Numbered from the stretch's first letter, positions 40,734 through 50,403 are shown. The stretch: DNA of 64,000 nucleotides from Pseudomonas sp. SID14000 (GCF_002165135.1 NZ_NFZQ01000007.1:124001-188000), one strand, 5' to 3'. Translations and numbers: made by a program. The notes: generated by a model from the sequence alone, not told the origin.

Positions 40734-41723
40734 TTAGGCCACTTCCCGTAGCGCCGTGGGGTCGATCGACAAGCTTACCCGTTGCCCGTCCGCGTGCAGG
40801 TCGGCCGGTGAACGGTTGAGCACGTCGACCACCAGCTCCACCTCGCGCACCTGCACCCGGTAGCGGATCACGTTGCCCAGCAGGCTGTGGCTGCGCACTT
40901 CGGCATCCAGTTCGCCGTTGATGCCCAGGGTGATCGATTCGGGCCGGATCGCCAGGCGGCTGGTCACCGGGCGCTGCAGCAGGCGGCTGGCGCTCTCGGC
41001 GTCGAGCAGGTTGTAGTTGCCAATGAAGCCGGCGGCAAACAGGTCCACCGGCGCGGTGTAGAGGGTTTCGGCATCGCCGCTCTGGACGATACGCCCCTGG
41101 TTCATCAGGAAGATGCGGTCGGACATGGTCAGCGCTTCTTCCTGGTCATGGGTGACGAAGATGGTGGTCAGTCCCAGCTCGCGCTGGATGGCGCGGATCT
41201 GCTCGCGCAGGTGCTTGCGGATGCGCGCATCCAGCGCAGATAGCGGCTCGTCGAGCAGCAGCAGGCGCGGGCGGGTGACCAGCGAGCGGGCCAGGGCCAC
41301 GCGCTGGCACTGGCCGCCAGACAACTGGTGCGGGTAGCGCCCGGCGAAGTTGCCCAGTTCCACCAACTCCAGCACTTCGCGCACCCGAGCCTGGCTTTCA
41401 TCGGCCTTGACCTTCTGCATGCGCAGGCCGAAGGCGACGTTCTGCTCGACGGTCATGTTGGGAAACAGCGCATAGCTTTGGAACACCATGCCAATGCCAC
41501 GCTTTTGCGGGCTCAGCGGCACAATGTCATGGCCGTCGAGGAGGATCTGCCCACTGTCCACCGGGGTCAGCCCGGCGATGCAGCGCAGCAGCGTGGACTT
41601 GCCGCAACCGGACGGGCCAAGCAGTGTGACGAACTCGCCGCGCTCGATACGGCAGTCGATGTTTTCGAACACCGGGCTGCCGGCGTAGCTTTTTTGCAGT
41701 TTCTGTACGCTGACGAAGCTCAT
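40734..41723 (-). CDS. ABC transporter ATP-binding protein (phosphonate/iron/polyamine importer type)
   Basis: The 329-residue protein has Walker A GPSGCGKST (36-44), signature LSGGQCQRVALA (about 134) and Walker B LLLLDEP followed by LSALDARIRKHLRE. The C-terminal regulatory TOBE-like domain contains RPESITLGING. It energises the two permeases encoded next to it. The start lies one base after the upstream stop. Confidence 0.93.
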   Translation of the reverse strand: MSFVSVQKLQKSYAGSPVFENIDCRIERGEFVTLLGPSGCGKSTLLRCIAGLTPVDSGQILLDGHDIVPLSPQKRGIGMVFQSYALFPNMTVEQNVAFGLRMQKVKADESQARVREVLELVELGNFAGRYPHQLSGGQCQRVALARSLVTRPRLLLLDEPLSALDARIRKHLREQIRAIQRELGLTTIFVTHDQEEALTMSDRIFLMNQGRIVQSGDAETLYTAPVDLFAAGFIGNYNLLDAESASRLLQRPVTSRLAIRPESITLGINGELDAEVRSHSLLGNVIRYRVQVREVELVVDVLNRSPADLHADGQRVSLSIDPTALREVA

Positions 41724-41724
41724 G

Positions 41725-42519
41725 TCAGGTCTTGTCCTTGTTCAGGCGGTTGGCGACCCAGGTGAGTACCAGCACGAAGGCGAAGTACGAGATCACCAGC
41801 GCGCTGTTGAAGTGGCCGCTGCTGTTGCGCATGTTGTTCAGGTAGACCTGCAGGGTCTCGTAGCGGGTGCCGACCAGCAGGTTGGCGAACACGAACTCGC
41901 CGAACAGGAACGAGAACGACAGCAGCAGTGCCACCATCAGGCCCTTGCGCAGGTTCGGCAGCACTACCAGCAATGCCGCCTGCCAGGTGCTGGCGCCCAG
42001 CAGCTGGGCGGCGTCCATCAGGTCGCGCAGGTTGATTGCCTGCAGGTTGTTGGTTATGGCCCGGTACATGAACGGCAGTGCGATGGTGAAGTAGCAGCCG
42101 ATCAGGATCCACGGTGTGCCGACCATGGCCATGGGCCCGCTGCCATACAGCTGCAGCAGCCCCACCGACGACACCACCGGCGGCACCGCGAACGGTAGCA
42201 GGATGAGGATGTTCATCAGTGCGTCGAGCCTGGGGAAGTGGTAGTGCACCACGAACAGCAGCGGCAGGATCAGCACCACCGACAGCAGCAGCGCGCCCAC
42301 GCACACCAGCAACGACTGGCCGAAGGCGGCCAGGAAGCGTGGCTCGCTCCACAGCGCGATGTACCACTTGAAGGTCAGGCCGCTGGGTAGCAGGCTGGCC
42401 GACCAACTGGTGGCCAGTGAGTAGAGGAGGGTGCCGGCCAGTGGCAGCAGCAGGATGAGGAACAGCAGGTAGACCACGGCGCGGTGGTACCAGCCGCCGG
42501 AATGGGCGTCAGCGCGCAT
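41725..42519 (-). CDS. ABC transporter permease (component 2)
   Basis: The 264-residue protein has six membrane segments. The EAA loop around NLRDLMDAAQLLGASTWQAA binds the ATPase. It resembles the second permease of 2-aminoethylphosphonate (PhnU/V) and putrescine (PotI) systems. It overlaps the first permease gene by 11 bases. Confidence 0.9.
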   Translation of the reverse strand: MRADAHSGGWYHRAVVYLLFLILLLPLAGTLLYSLATSWSASLLPSGLTFKWYIALWSEPRFLAAFGQSLLVCVGALLLSVVLILPLLFVVHYHFPRLDALMNILILLPFAVPPVVSSVGLLQLYGSGPMAMVGTPWILIGCYFTIALPFMYRAITNNLQAINLRDLMDAAQLLGASTWQAALLVVLPNLRKGLMVALLLSFSFLFGEFVFANLLVGTRYETLQVYLNNMRNSSGHFNSALVISYFAFVLVLTWVANRLNKDKT

Positions 42520-43360
42520 GGTAGCTCCTTTTCAGTAGCCATTGATGCACTACCGTGACCAGCGTCATCAGCCCCACCAGGACCATCGCCAGGGCGCTGG
42601 CCAGGTTGGGATCGAGGCTGATATCACCGGCCACCAGGCCGGCGATGCGGATAGGCAGCACGTTGAAGTTGCCGGTGGTCAGCGCGTACACGGTGGCATA
42701 GGCACCGAGCGCGTTGGCCAGCAGGATGACGAAGGTGCCCAGCAGTGCCGGGGTCAGCACCGGCAGGCCGATGTGCCGCCAGAATTGCCAGTGGCTGGCG
42801 CCCAGCAGCGCGGCTGACTCGCGCCAGTCTTCACGCAGGGCGTCGAACGCGGGGTACAGCAGCAACACGCCAAGCGGGATCTGGAAGTAGGTGTACACCA
42901 GGATCAGCCCGCTCTTGGAATAGATGCTGAAGTCTTCCAGCAGGCCGACCTGTTTCAGCAGCAGGGTCAGCGCGCCGTTGAAACCGAGCAGGATGATGAA
43001 GGCGAAGGCCAGCGGCACCCCGGCGAAGTTGCTGGTCATGTTGGCGAAGGCGCTGACGAAGTCGCGCAGCTTCGAGTCCACCTGGCGCAGCGAGTAGGCG
43101 CCGAGGGTGGCGATGACGATGCCGAACAGGCTCGACCAGAAGCTGATCTCCAGGCTGCGTTGCAGGGCCTGCAGGTAGAACTTCGAGGCGAACACCTTGC
43201 TGAAGTTGGCCACGCCCCAGCCCGCTTCCGATTGCAGGCTGTTGATCGCCACCCAGGCCAGCGGGGCGATCTGGAAGATGACGAAGAACACGGCGAACGG
43301 TAGCAGGCAGAGCAGGGCCAGGTAGCGGCCTCGGGCGCTGCTGCTCTTGGGTGTAGTCAC
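42509..43360 (-). CDS. ABC transporter permease (component 1)
   Basis: The 283-residue protein has six membrane segments. The EAA loop is FDALREDWRESAALLGASHW. It pairs with the second permease. Its start overlaps the stop of the phosphatase gene by four bases, so all are translated as one operon. Confidence 0.9.
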   Translation of the reverse strand: MTTPKSSSARGRYLALLCLLPFAVFFVIFQIAPLAWVAINSLQSEAGWGVANFSKVFASKFYLQALQRSLEISFWSSLFGIVIATLGAYSLRQVDSKLRDFVSAFANMTSNFAGVPLAFAFIILLGFNGALTLLLKQVGLLEDFSIYSKSGLILVYTYFQIPLGVLLLYPAFDALREDWRESAALLGASHWQFWRHIGLPVLTPALLGTFVILLANALGAYATVYALTTGNFNVLPIRIAGLVAGDISLDPNLASALAMVLVGLMTLVTVVHQWLLKRSYHAR

Positions 43361-44163
43361 TTCAGCAGCTCCCGGCAGACACTCTTGTCATGCGCTGCGC
43401 CGAGCAGCTCGCAGATGGTCCCGCACAGCTCGGTTTGCAGCGGTTTGGCCGCAGGGTCGAGGCTGAAGGCATCGCCGAAGACGAACAGCGGCACTTCGCG
43501 CTCCTCGGCCAGCAGTCCGTTGTGCGAGCGGTCGTTGTTCATGCCGTGGTCGGAGGTGACCAGCACCTGGTAGCCCTCTTCGAGCCAGCCCGGCAGGTAA
43601 TCGGCCAGCAGGATGTCGACGCTGCGCGCGGCGTTGCGGTACTGGCTGCTGTCCAGGCCGTGATGGTGGCCGACATCGTCGATGCTCATCGGGTGCACCA
43701 GCAGGAAGTTGGGGGCGTGGCGGCGGCGCAGGTATTCGCCATCGGCCAGCAGGTGCGAATCGGGGTAGCGGTCGTCCCAGTAGAACAGCCCGTGCTGGAT
43801 CGGCAGCTTCGGCGCGTGGGTATGGCGGTCACGCTGCGGGTCGAAGGGAGAGCGATTGTACAGCTCGCTCATCCAGTGATAGGCCGCCGCCGCAGTGCCC
43901 AGGTTGGCCTCGCGGGCGTAGTGGAACACGCTGCGCTGGTTGGACAGGCGGTTGACATTGTTGTGCACGATGCCGCTGTCGATCGGCGGCACACCGGTGA
44001 GGATGCACTCGTACAGCGGCCGCGACAGTGACGGCAGTTCGCATTCCACGCGATACAGCGCGGCACGGTCGGCCTCGACGTAGGCGTGCAGATGGCCCAT
44101 GGCGTGGTGGGCGACCTGGTAGTTGAGGCCGTCGAGCAGGACCAGGATGACGTTGTGTTGCAT
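43357..44163 (-). CDS. Alkaline-phosphatase-superfamily hydrolase (nucleotide pyrophosphatase type)
   Basis: The 268-residue protein has the metal-site start NVILVLLDGLNY, a central HPMSIDDVGHHHG and the C-terminal metal motif TSDHGMNND. These mark the type I phosphodiesterase/phosphonoacetate-hydrolase branch. It has no signal peptide, so it acts in the cytoplasm on an imported phospho-compound. ATG 44163 follows GGAGCC; upstream in-frame codons run into a REP. Its place inside an ABC operon points to an organophosphonate or phosphoester diet. Confidence 0.85.
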   Translation of the reverse strand: MQHNVILVLLDGLNYQVAHHAMGHLHAYVEADRAALYRVECELPSLSRPLYECILTGVPPIDSGIVHNNVNRLSNQRSVFHYAREANLGTAAAAYHWMSELYNRSPFDPQRDRHTHAPKLPIQHGLFYWDDRYPDSHLLADGEYLRRRHAPNFLLVHPMSIDDVGHHHGLDSSQYRNAARSVDILLADYLPGWLEEGYQVLVTSDHGMNNDRSHNGLLAEEREVPLFVFGDAFSLDPAAKPLQTELCGTICELLGAAHDKSVCRELLK

Positions 44164-44187
44164 GGTGGCTCCAGTCATAAACCGCGT

Positions 44188-44282
44188 TGGCTTCTTCGCG
44201 GGTAAACCCGCTCCCACAGGGGCATGCGCCAGCCTTGAGACACGTGCTTTACCTGTGGGAGCGGGTTAACCGCGAAAGGGCC
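44188..44282. repeat. REP pair inside the ABC operon
   Basis: GGCTTCTTCGCGGGTAAACC and facing GGGAGCGGGTTAACCGCGAA, which lacks three bases of the usual core. It separates the binding-protein gene from the rest of the operon, a place where REPs often stabilise the upstream message. Confidence 0.85.
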
Positions 44283-44309
44283 CGTCCAGGCGCTAGAGAA
44301 GCTAGCCCC

Positions 44310-45374
44310 TTACTCCATCTCGATGATCACCTGCTCCTGCCACATCTGCGGCAGCTTCTTCGAGCTCGCTTCCCAGGCATCGGCATTCTTGATCGGCTGC
44401 GCGGCCTTGTACTGTTCGTTGGGCAGCAGCTTGGCCTGTACGTCTTCAGGCAGCTTCAGGTGCTCGGCACGGATTGGCCGCGCGTGCCCCTTGGCCAGGT
44501 TGATCTGCCCGGCGTCGCTGAAGATGTATTCACGCGCCAGCTTGGCCGCATTCGGGTGCTTGGCGTATTTGTTGATGATGGTGGTATAGCCGGAGATCAC
44601 CGAGCCATCCGACGGGATCAGCACTTCGAAACGCTTGGGGTCGATCTGTTCACGGTAGCTCAGACCGTTGAAGTCCCACACCACGCCCACTTCCACCTCG
44701 CCTTTCTCCAGGGTCTGGATGGTCGGGTTGGCCAGCGACAGGCGCTTCTGCTGGGCGAGCTTGGTGAACAGTTGCAGGCCCGGAGCCAGGTTGGTTTCGT
44801 CACCCTTGTACGCGATAGCCGCAGCCAGCACGCCGTTGGCGGCCTGGGCAGCGGTGCCGACGTCACCGATGGCGACCTTGTACTTGCCTTTTTCCAGGTC
44901 ATGCCAGGAGGTTGGCCGCTCGCCTTCCTTGACCAGGTCCTTATTGATGATGAAGGCGATCGTGCCGGTATAGGCCAGCGCCCAGTGGCCGTCCTTGTCC
45001 TTGGCCCAGGTAGGTACCTGGTCCCAGGTGCTCGGCTTGTACGGTTGGCTCACGCCCTTGCTCACGGCGATCGGGCCGAAGGCGGCACCCACATCGCCGA
45101 TGTCGGCACTGGCGTTGTCCTTCTCGGCTTCGAACTTGGCAATTTCCTGGGCCGAACTCATGTCGGTGTCGCTATGCTTGAGACCGTATTTGCTGGCCAG
45201 GTCTTCCCAGGTGCCTTTCCAGTTGGCCCAGGCATCGGGCATGCCCACGCTGTTGATGTTGCCTTCCTTGCGGGCAGCGTCTTCCAGGGCCTTGAGGTCG
45301 GGGCCGGCGGCCATGGCCGAGGTGCACAGGGTAATGGCCGAGCCGAGCAGTGACGCCATGAACAACTTTTTCAT
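44310..45374 (-). CDS. ABC transporter periplasmic binding protein (phosphonate/iron type)
   Basis: The 354-residue protein has a signal peptide (1-22, ending AMAAG). A family 1 solute-binding domain follows, with INSVGMPDAWANWKG, LAYTGTIAFIINKDL and IIPSDGSV-like sequence. It is the first gene of the operon on this strand. The likely ligand is a phosphonate such as 2-aminoethylphosphonate; iron or polyamine cannot be ruled out from sequence alone. From memory it corresponds to P. aeruginosa PA3250-range genes. Confidence 0.87.
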   Translation of the reverse strand: MKKLFMASLLGSAITLCTSAMAAGPDLKALEDAARKEGNINSVGMPDAWANWKGTWEDLASKYGLKHSDTDMSSAQEIAKFEAEKDNASADIGDVGAAFGPIAVSKGVSQPYKPSTWDQVPTWAKDKDGHWALAYTGTIAFIINKDLVKEGERPTSWHDLEKGKYKVAIGDVGTAAQAANGVLAAAIAYKGDETNLAPGLQLFTKLAQQKRLSLANPTIQTLEKGEVEVGVVWDFNGLSYREQIDPKRFEVLIPSDGSVISGYTTIINKYAKHPNAAKLAREYIFSDAGQINLAKGHARPIRAEHLKLPEDVQAKLLPNEQYKAAQPIKNADAWEASSKKLPQMWQEQVIIEME

Positions 45375-45441
45375 CCGAAGCTCCTAGGGTGGGTGCCTTT
45401 AGCGATGGTTGTTATGAGTGAAGCCGTTGTCTGGTGACCGT

Positions 45442-45453
45442 TGGTCTAGGTCA
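45442..45453. promoter_or_regulatory. Candidate UTRA-regulator operator upstream of the ABC operon
   Basis: TGGTCTAGGTCA is one base from the symmetric TGGTCTAGACCA form known for PhnF-like GntR regulators. It lies about 70 bases before the binding-protein start. Confidence 0.5.
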
Positions 45454-45663
45454 GCAAACCTTGAGCCAAGGTAGGCTGCTTGCGTGACAGTTTGATGTAG
45501 GGAAGGGCCGGTGAAGGCCCTGAGGCTACAGCGTAGACTACACAATCGCTCCGGTTCTGCTGGCTTGGCGCGTTTCTGGCACTATCTGGCCAAAGCCTTT
45601 GTCACAGGATGTTCATCAGCCCTGCCTAGGCTTGCACTATTCTCCAAGTGCCCTGTTTTGGGG

Positions 45664-45677
45664 CTGGACTAGTCCAG
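45664..45677. promoter_or_regulatory. Perfect palindrome, candidate UTRA-regulator operator
   Basis: CTGGACTAGTCCAG is a 14-bp perfect palindrome 15 bases before the regulator start. It has the TGGNCTAGNCCA frame of GntR/UTRA operators, which suggests autoregulation. Confidence 0.6.
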
Positions 45678-45691
45678 ATAGGTAACCTTTG

Positions 45692-46405
45692 ATGCAGTCG
45701 ACGCCACCGCGTGCGGTAACAGCCATCTGTCACGCCCTGCAGGAGCAGATCGAGCACGGCCTGCTGGCCCCGGGCGGCAAGCTGCCGGCCGAGCGCAGGC
45801 TCAGCGAGGTGTTCGACACCACGCGCATCACCCTGCGTGAGGCGCTGGTGCAGCTGGAAGCCCAGGGGCTGATCTACCGCGAAGAGCGCCGCGGCTGGTT
45901 CGTCGCGCCCGAGCGGCTGACCTACGACCTGATCGAGCGTAGCCACTTCCATGCCATGGTCCGCGACCAGGGGCGGGTGCCCAGTACCGAACTGTTGTCG
46001 GCGCGGCTGCAGCCGGCTTCGGCGACCATCTGTGCGCGCTTGCAACTGCCGGCGTTGTCCAGCGTGGTGCGTATCTGCCGGTTAAGGCGGATCGATGGAC
46101 GGGCGGTGCTGTATGCCGAGCACTACCTCAACCCCCGGTACTTCCCGGCGATTCTCGAACAGGACCTGGCGCAGTCGCTGACCGAAATTTATGGGCGGGT
46201 GTATGGCATCCAGTATGGGCAGGTGTGCTTCGAGATCTTGCCGACGGCGTTGCCGGTGGAGGCGGCCAGTGCCTTGAAGGTATCGGCGGGAAGCCCAGGG
46301 TTGCATATCACCCGGGTCAACAGTGACCAGCATGGGCACCTGATCGACTGTGACCTGGAGTATTGGCGGCATGATGCCATCCGCATCCGCGCTCAAGCTG
46401 GATGA
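45692..46405 (+). CDS. GntR/UTRA-family transcriptional regulator
   Basis: The 237-residue protein has an N-terminal winged HTH (about 8-72: GGKLPAERRLSEVFDTTRIT, LREALVQLEAQGLIYREERR). A C-terminal UTRA effector domain follows (about 85-232, RLRRIDGRAVLYAEHYLNPR). UTRA regulators of the PhnR kind control phosphonate uptake operons, and this gene is divergent from one. ATG 45692 is preferred over the adjoining TTG. Confidence 0.88.
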   Translation: MQSTPPRAVTAICHALQEQIEHGLLAPGGKLPAERRLSEVFDTTRITLREALVQLEAQGLIYREERRGWFVAPERLTYDLIERSHFHAMVRDQGRVPSTELLSARLQPASATICARLQLPALSSVVRICRLRRIDGRAVLYAEHYLNPRYFPAILEQDLAQSLTEIYGRVYGIQYGQVCFEILPTALPVEAASALKVSAGSPGLHITRVNSDQHGHLIDCDLEYWRHDAIRIRAQAG

Positions 46406-46410
46406 AATGT

Positions 46411-46499
46411 TGGCTTCTTCGCGGGTAAACCCACAGGGACCGCACAGGTTTCAGCCTTTGCGCAGTACTTGTGGGAGCGGGTTCACCCGCGAAGAGGCC
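46411..46499. repeat. REP pair, left copy shortened
   Basis: GGCTTCTTCGCGGGTAAACC-CACAGG lacks the GCTCC segment. The right copy GGGTTCACCCGCGAAGAGGC is complete. Confidence 0.85.
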
Positions 46500-48635
46500 C
46501 TAACTGGAGGAACCGGCAGTCACTACCTGCACTGACAACCTTGGCGTTGCCAAATCCAGCCCGGCCTCATCCAGCTGCCGCTTCAACGCCAGGTTGAATG
46601 CCCGCGAAACCTCCCACTGCTTGATCGGTGCGGTCTTGAACCGCGCCCGCAAGATCGCCGAACCCGACTCGAAGCTTTCCACCCCCTGCAACTCCAACGG
46701 TGACCAGATGTTGCGGCGCATCAGCGGGTCGTTGCGCAGTTTCTGCCCCACCTCGCGAATCAGCGTGATCGCCTGGTCGATGTTCATGCTGTGCGGGATC
46801 GCCACGCGGAAGATCGCGTAACCGAACTCGCGCGAGTAGTTCTTGATGCTCTTGATCTCGCTGAATGGGATGGTATGCACGATGCCGTCGATATCACGCA
46901 GACGCACGGTACGGATGGTCAGCCCCTCCACCGTGCCCAGGTGACCGCCCACATCCACGTAGTCGTCGATGGCCAGTGAGTCTTCGATGATGATGAACAA
47001 CCCGGTGATCAGGTCGGCCACCAGCGACTGCGCACCAAAGCCGATGGCCAGACCGATCACACCTGCACCGGCCAGCAGTGGGGTAACGTTCATGCCCATG
47101 TTGGCCAGGGCGACGATTACCGCGATGATGAAAATGACCACGAACATCACGTTGCGGATCAACGGCATCATGGTTTGCGCGCGGGCGTTGGCCAGGCCCC
47201 GGCGCGACCGTACCAGGGCGTGGTGCACTGCGGTGTCGGCAAGGATCCACACCAGCCAGGCGACGATCAGCGTGCCGGCCAGGCCCAGCAGGCGCACGCT
47301 TATGTCATGGCCTTCGCCCTCGGCGAAGCTGATCATCGACAGCCCCCACACGCGCAGCCCCAGCTCGATGAACACCAGCCAGATAAACAGGTGCACCAGC
47401 AGGTAGCCGAAGTTGCGCAGGCGTTCGGCGTACACTGCCTGGCGCTTGCTGGCGCGCTTGGGGTTGGCGGCGTGGCGGCGTACCAGGCCGTTGAGCACCA
47501 TGCACACCACCACCAGCACCGTGCACATCAGCGACTGGCGCAGGGCGGTGCTGGTATCGCCGGCCGAGATGAAGGTAGCGAACAGCGAAATTGCCACCAG
47601 GATCAATGCCGGCACGAACCAGAAGCTGCCGAGAATCTCGATGGTGTCACTGAGGGTGCGCCGGGTCAGGCGCCGTGACAGCGGCTGGTTGCGGATCAGG
47701 TGGGCGATCGGGCGGCGGAAGCGCAGGATGAACAGCCCGGTGCACAGCGCCGCGATCACGTTGGCCAAGGTGGCCAGGGCGTGGGCCAGGTGGGTGCCGA
47801 GGGCGACCGTCAGGCGCGGGTCGCTCATCGCTTCACCGAACGCGGCGAAGCTGCCGATCAGCCACAGCGGGCGGAACGCCTGATGGCGCAGAATGTACAG
47901 GGCGCGGTGACGGTGGGGGCCGTCGAGCAGCGAGAAGGCGATCACGCAGATGGCCGAGAAGCAGGTGCCGACCACCAGCGCGTAGGCCAGCACCATGGCC
48001 AGCGATTTGCCCAGCGACGGCGGCAGCACGAAGCTCAGGTACACGGTGAACACCAGCGCCACCAGCCACGGGCCCAGCTTGCGCAGGGCAAAGCGCACCA
48101 GGTCCCAGGTGCGCGGGTGCTGCGGCAGTTCCTCGCTCAGGCCAAAGCGCAGGCGGACCCGGTGGCCGACCCAGTTGAAGGCGTAGGCCAGCACGCTCCA
48201 GACAGCGATGACGGCGGCAAAGCCGAACAGGATGGCCGGCCACTGGTGCACTGGCACCATCAACTCGGTCAGTTCGGCCTGGGCCTGTTCGATTTCCGCG
48301 GCCCAGCGATGAAACGGGCTGGCATCGCCGCTGAACTGTTTTTCGAAGTCATGCAGGGCACCGCCGATCAGGCCGAGCACACCCTGTTCGACGGTGGGTT
48401 GCGATTGCCTGGTGGCGTCGCGCAGCTTTTTCAGGTCGGCCAGCAGCTTGGCGCGTTGCTGGTCGTTTTCCAGGTTCTTGATCACCTCGTCCAGCGACTT
48501 GCCCAGCGGTTCGCTGGCTTCCGGTTGCGTGGACGCGCTACCGCCAAGCAGGCCTGGCAGGCCCGCGGCCTGCACCGGTAGGACAAACAGGAATAGCAGC
48601 AGGAACAAGCAACGCAGGAGAGCAGGCACTGGCAA
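46500..48635 (-). CDS. Large MscS-family mechanosensitive channel (YbiO-like)
   Basis: The 711-residue protein has a signal peptide (about 1-23) and a periplasmic helical region (about 35-130). About eleven membrane segments lead into the MscS pore helix and beta domain. The pore stretch NVTPLLAGAGVIGLAIGFGA is followed by SLVADLITGLFIIIEDSL and VEGLTIRTVRLRDIDG. It should open under turgor stress. The start is TTG 48635 with GAGG upstream; a GTG two codons later is possible. Size and layout match E. coli YbiO. Confidence 0.9.
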   Translation of the reverse strand: MPVPALLRCLFLLLFLFVLPVQAAGLPGLLGGSASTQPEASEPLGKSLDEVIKNLENDQQRAKLLADLKKLRDATRQSQPTVEQGVLGLIGGALHDFEKQFSGDASPFHRWAAEIEQAQAELTELMVPVHQWPAILFGFAAVIAVWSVLAYAFNWVGHRVRLRFGLSEELPQHPRTWDLVRFALRKLGPWLVALVFTVYLSFVLPPSLGKSLAMVLAYALVVGTCFSAICVIAFSLLDGPHRHRALYILRHQAFRPLWLIGSFAAFGEAMSDPRLTVALGTHLAHALATLANVIAALCTGLFILRFRRPIAHLIRNQPLSRRLTRRTLSDTIEILGSFWFVPALILVAISLFATFISAGDTSTALRQSLMCTVLVVVCMVLNGLVRRHAANPKRASKRQAVYAERLRNFGYLLVHLFIWLVFIELGLRVWGLSMISFAEGEGHDISVRLLGLAGTLIVAWLVWILADTAVHHALVRSRRGLANARAQTMMPLIRNVMFVVIFIIAVIVALANMGMNVTPLLAGAGVIGLAIGFGAQSLVADLITGLFIIIEDSLAIDDYVDVGGHLGTVEGLTIRTVRLRDIDGIVHTIPFSEIKSIKNYSREFGYAIFRVAIPHSMNIDQAITLIREVGQKLRNDPLMRRNIWSPLELQGVESFESGSAILRARFKTAPIKQWEVSRAFNLALKRQLDEAGLDLATPRLSVQVVTAGSSS

Positions 48636-48673
48636 AACTACCTCAGGTCAAACGATTGACCGAGTGTAGAGGT

Positions 48674-48841
48674 TTATGACGGCAGTTTCTCGAGGATCTT
48701 CCAGCAAGTGAGGCCGAAGATGCCCAAGGTGCCAATCCACATCATCAGCACGCCGATGTTGCGCTCGCGCAGGCTGAAACCGATGGTCAGCAGCATCAGG
48801 AACAGAAACACCGGCACGAACAAGGAAAGGAACGGGGACAT
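48674..48841 (-). CDS. Small membrane protein (55 aa)
   Basis: The product has two hydrophobic stretches (SLFVPVFLFLMLLTIGF and IGVLMMWIGTLGIFGL) separated by a basic turn (SLRERN), so a hairpin in the inner membrane. The function is unknown. AAGGA precedes ATG 48841. It lies 38 bases upstream of the MscS gene in the same direction and may be co-transcribed. Confidence 0.7.
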   Translation of the reverse strand: MSPFLSLFVPVFLFLMLLTIGFSLRERNIGVLMMWIGTLGIFGLTCWKILEKLPS

Positions 48842-48939
48842 GGACAGCAATCCTTTTGCAGTGGGGCCATGTAACAAGCATAGCGGGTGGCAGGCGAAGC
48901 GGGATTGACCTTGAGCACTGAACCAGGCAACGACGCTCT

Positions 48940-49036
48940 CTGTAGGAGCAGCCTTGCGCTGTGAAGAGGCCAGTACACTCCAAGCATCTCTGCTGGTTGT
49001 ACCGGCCTCTTCGCAGCACAAGGCTGCTCCTACAAA
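48940..49036. repeat. Inverted repeat of the GCAGCCTTG class
   Basis: TGTAGGAGCAGCCTTGCGCT faces AGCACAAGGCTGCTCCTACA. This is a third REP variant, also found at 55584-55667. Confidence 0.85.
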
Positions 49037-49055
49037 GGGCGGGGTCTTCAGGATC

Positions 49056-50345
49056 TCAAGGCAACTCGCGGCAACGGTAGAAGGCGCTCAGCACCTTCAC
49101 CAGGTGCGCCAGGTCATGGCTTCCGCACAGCTCGCGAATCGAATGCATGGCAAAGGTCGGCAAGCCGATATCCACCGTACGCACGCCCAGGTGGCTGGCC
49201 GCAATCGGCCCGATGGTCGAGCCACAGCCCATGTCGCTGCGTACCACAAAGCTCTGCACCGGCACTTCCTCGGCCATGCACAGGTGGCGGAAGAACCCGG
49301 CGGTTTCGCTGTTGGTAGCGTAGCGCTGGTTGTTGTTCACCTTGATTACCGGCCCGGCGTTGAGCTTGGGCCCATGGTTGCCGTCGTGCTTGTCGGCGTA
49401 GTTGGGGTGCACGCCGTGGGCGTTGTCGGCCGATACCATCAGCGAGCGCTGGATGGTGCGCACGTAGGCGTCGCCATCGGGCAGCAGGCGCTGCAGGGTC
49501 TGCTCCAGCATCGGGCCGTCGGCGCCACAGGCCGAGCAGCTGCCGACTTCTTCATGGTCGTTGCACACCAGTACGCAGGTTTCGTCGCTGTCGGCGGCCA
49601 GCAGGGCCTGCAGGCCGGCGTAGCACGACAACAGGTTGTCCAGGCGCGCACCGGCGATGAAGTCGCCGTTCAGGCCGACCAGCGCGGCGTCCTGGGTGTC
49701 GTAGAAGCTCAGCTCGTAATCCAGCACTACGTCGGCGATCAGCTCGTGCTCGCGGGCCAATTGCTCTGTGAGCAGTGCGCGGAAGTCGATGCGCTCGTCA
49801 CCCGCCACCTGGGCCAGGATTGGCGGCAGTTCGTTCTGCGGGTTGATAGCCCAGCCTTCGTTGGCGGTGCGGTTGAGATGGATGGCCAGGTTGGGGATGA
49901 TCGCGATCGGCAGCTTGAAGTCGATCAACTGGCTTTCGACCTTGCCGTCACGGCGGTAGGTGACCCGGCCGGCCAGCGACAGGTCGCGGTCGAACCATGG
50001 CGCCAGCAAGGCGCCGCCATACACTTCGACGCCTAGTTGCAGGAAGCCCTGGCGCTGCAGCTCGGGCTGTGGCTTGACCCGCAGGCATGGGCTGTCGGTG
50101 TGGGCACCGACCATGCGGATGCCGTTCAGCAGTGGTGCCTGCTTGCCCAGCTTGATGGCGATGATCGACGAGTCGTTACGGGTGACGTAATAGCGACCGC
50201 CAGGCACCGTGGCCCAGCTGTCGCGCTCGTCCAGGCGCTGGTAGCCGGCAGCTTCCAGGCGCTGGGCCAGGCTGGCGGTGGCGTGGAAGGGCGTGGGGGA
50301 GGCCTTGAGGAAGTCGATAAGGCCAGAATTCAGTGCGTCGCGCAT
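49056..50345 (-). CDS. apeB: M18-family aminopeptidase ApeB
   Basis: The 429-residue protein has metal-ligand motifs [13 protein letters not shown] (near residue 80) and NDHEEVGS (about 260), with [11 protein letters not shown] near the end. M18 enzymes are cytoplasmic dodecameric zinc aminopeptidases acting on peptides with N-terminal acidic or other residues. The length fits the family. It starts at ATG 50345. Confidence 0.93.
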   Translation of the reverse strand: MRDALNSGLIDFLKASPTPFHATASLAQRLEAAGYQRLDERDSWATVPGGRYYVTRNDSSIIAIKLGKQAPLLNGIRMVGAHTDSPCLRVKPQPELQRQGFLQLGVEVYGGALLAPWFDRDLSLAGRVTYRRDGKVESQLIDFKLPIAIIPNLAIHLNRTANEGWAINPQNELPPILAQVAGDERIDFRALLTEQLAREHELIADVVLDYELSFYDTQDAALVGLNGDFIAGARLDNLLSCYAGLQALLAADSDETCVLVCNDHEEVGSCSACGADGPMLEQTLQRLLPDGDAYVRTIQRSLMVSADNAHGVHPNYADKHDGNHGPKLNAGPVIKVNNNQRYATNSETAGFFRHLCMAEEVPVQSFVVRSDMGCGSTIGPIAASHLGVRTVDIGLPTFAMHSIRELCGSHDLAHLVKVLSAFYRCRELP

Positions 50346-50403
50346 AGCTCACTCCAGACAGCAGTGGCGCGAGTTTAGCGTATTAGGTCGACAAATTGTG
50401 TCC

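Noticed and set aside
45550..45590. A sigma-54-like TTGGCGCGTTTCTGGCA upstream of the UTRA regulator
   Set aside because: It has GG-N10-GC, but the -12 box is TGGC instead of TTGC and no activator site is visible, so it is too weak to annotate.
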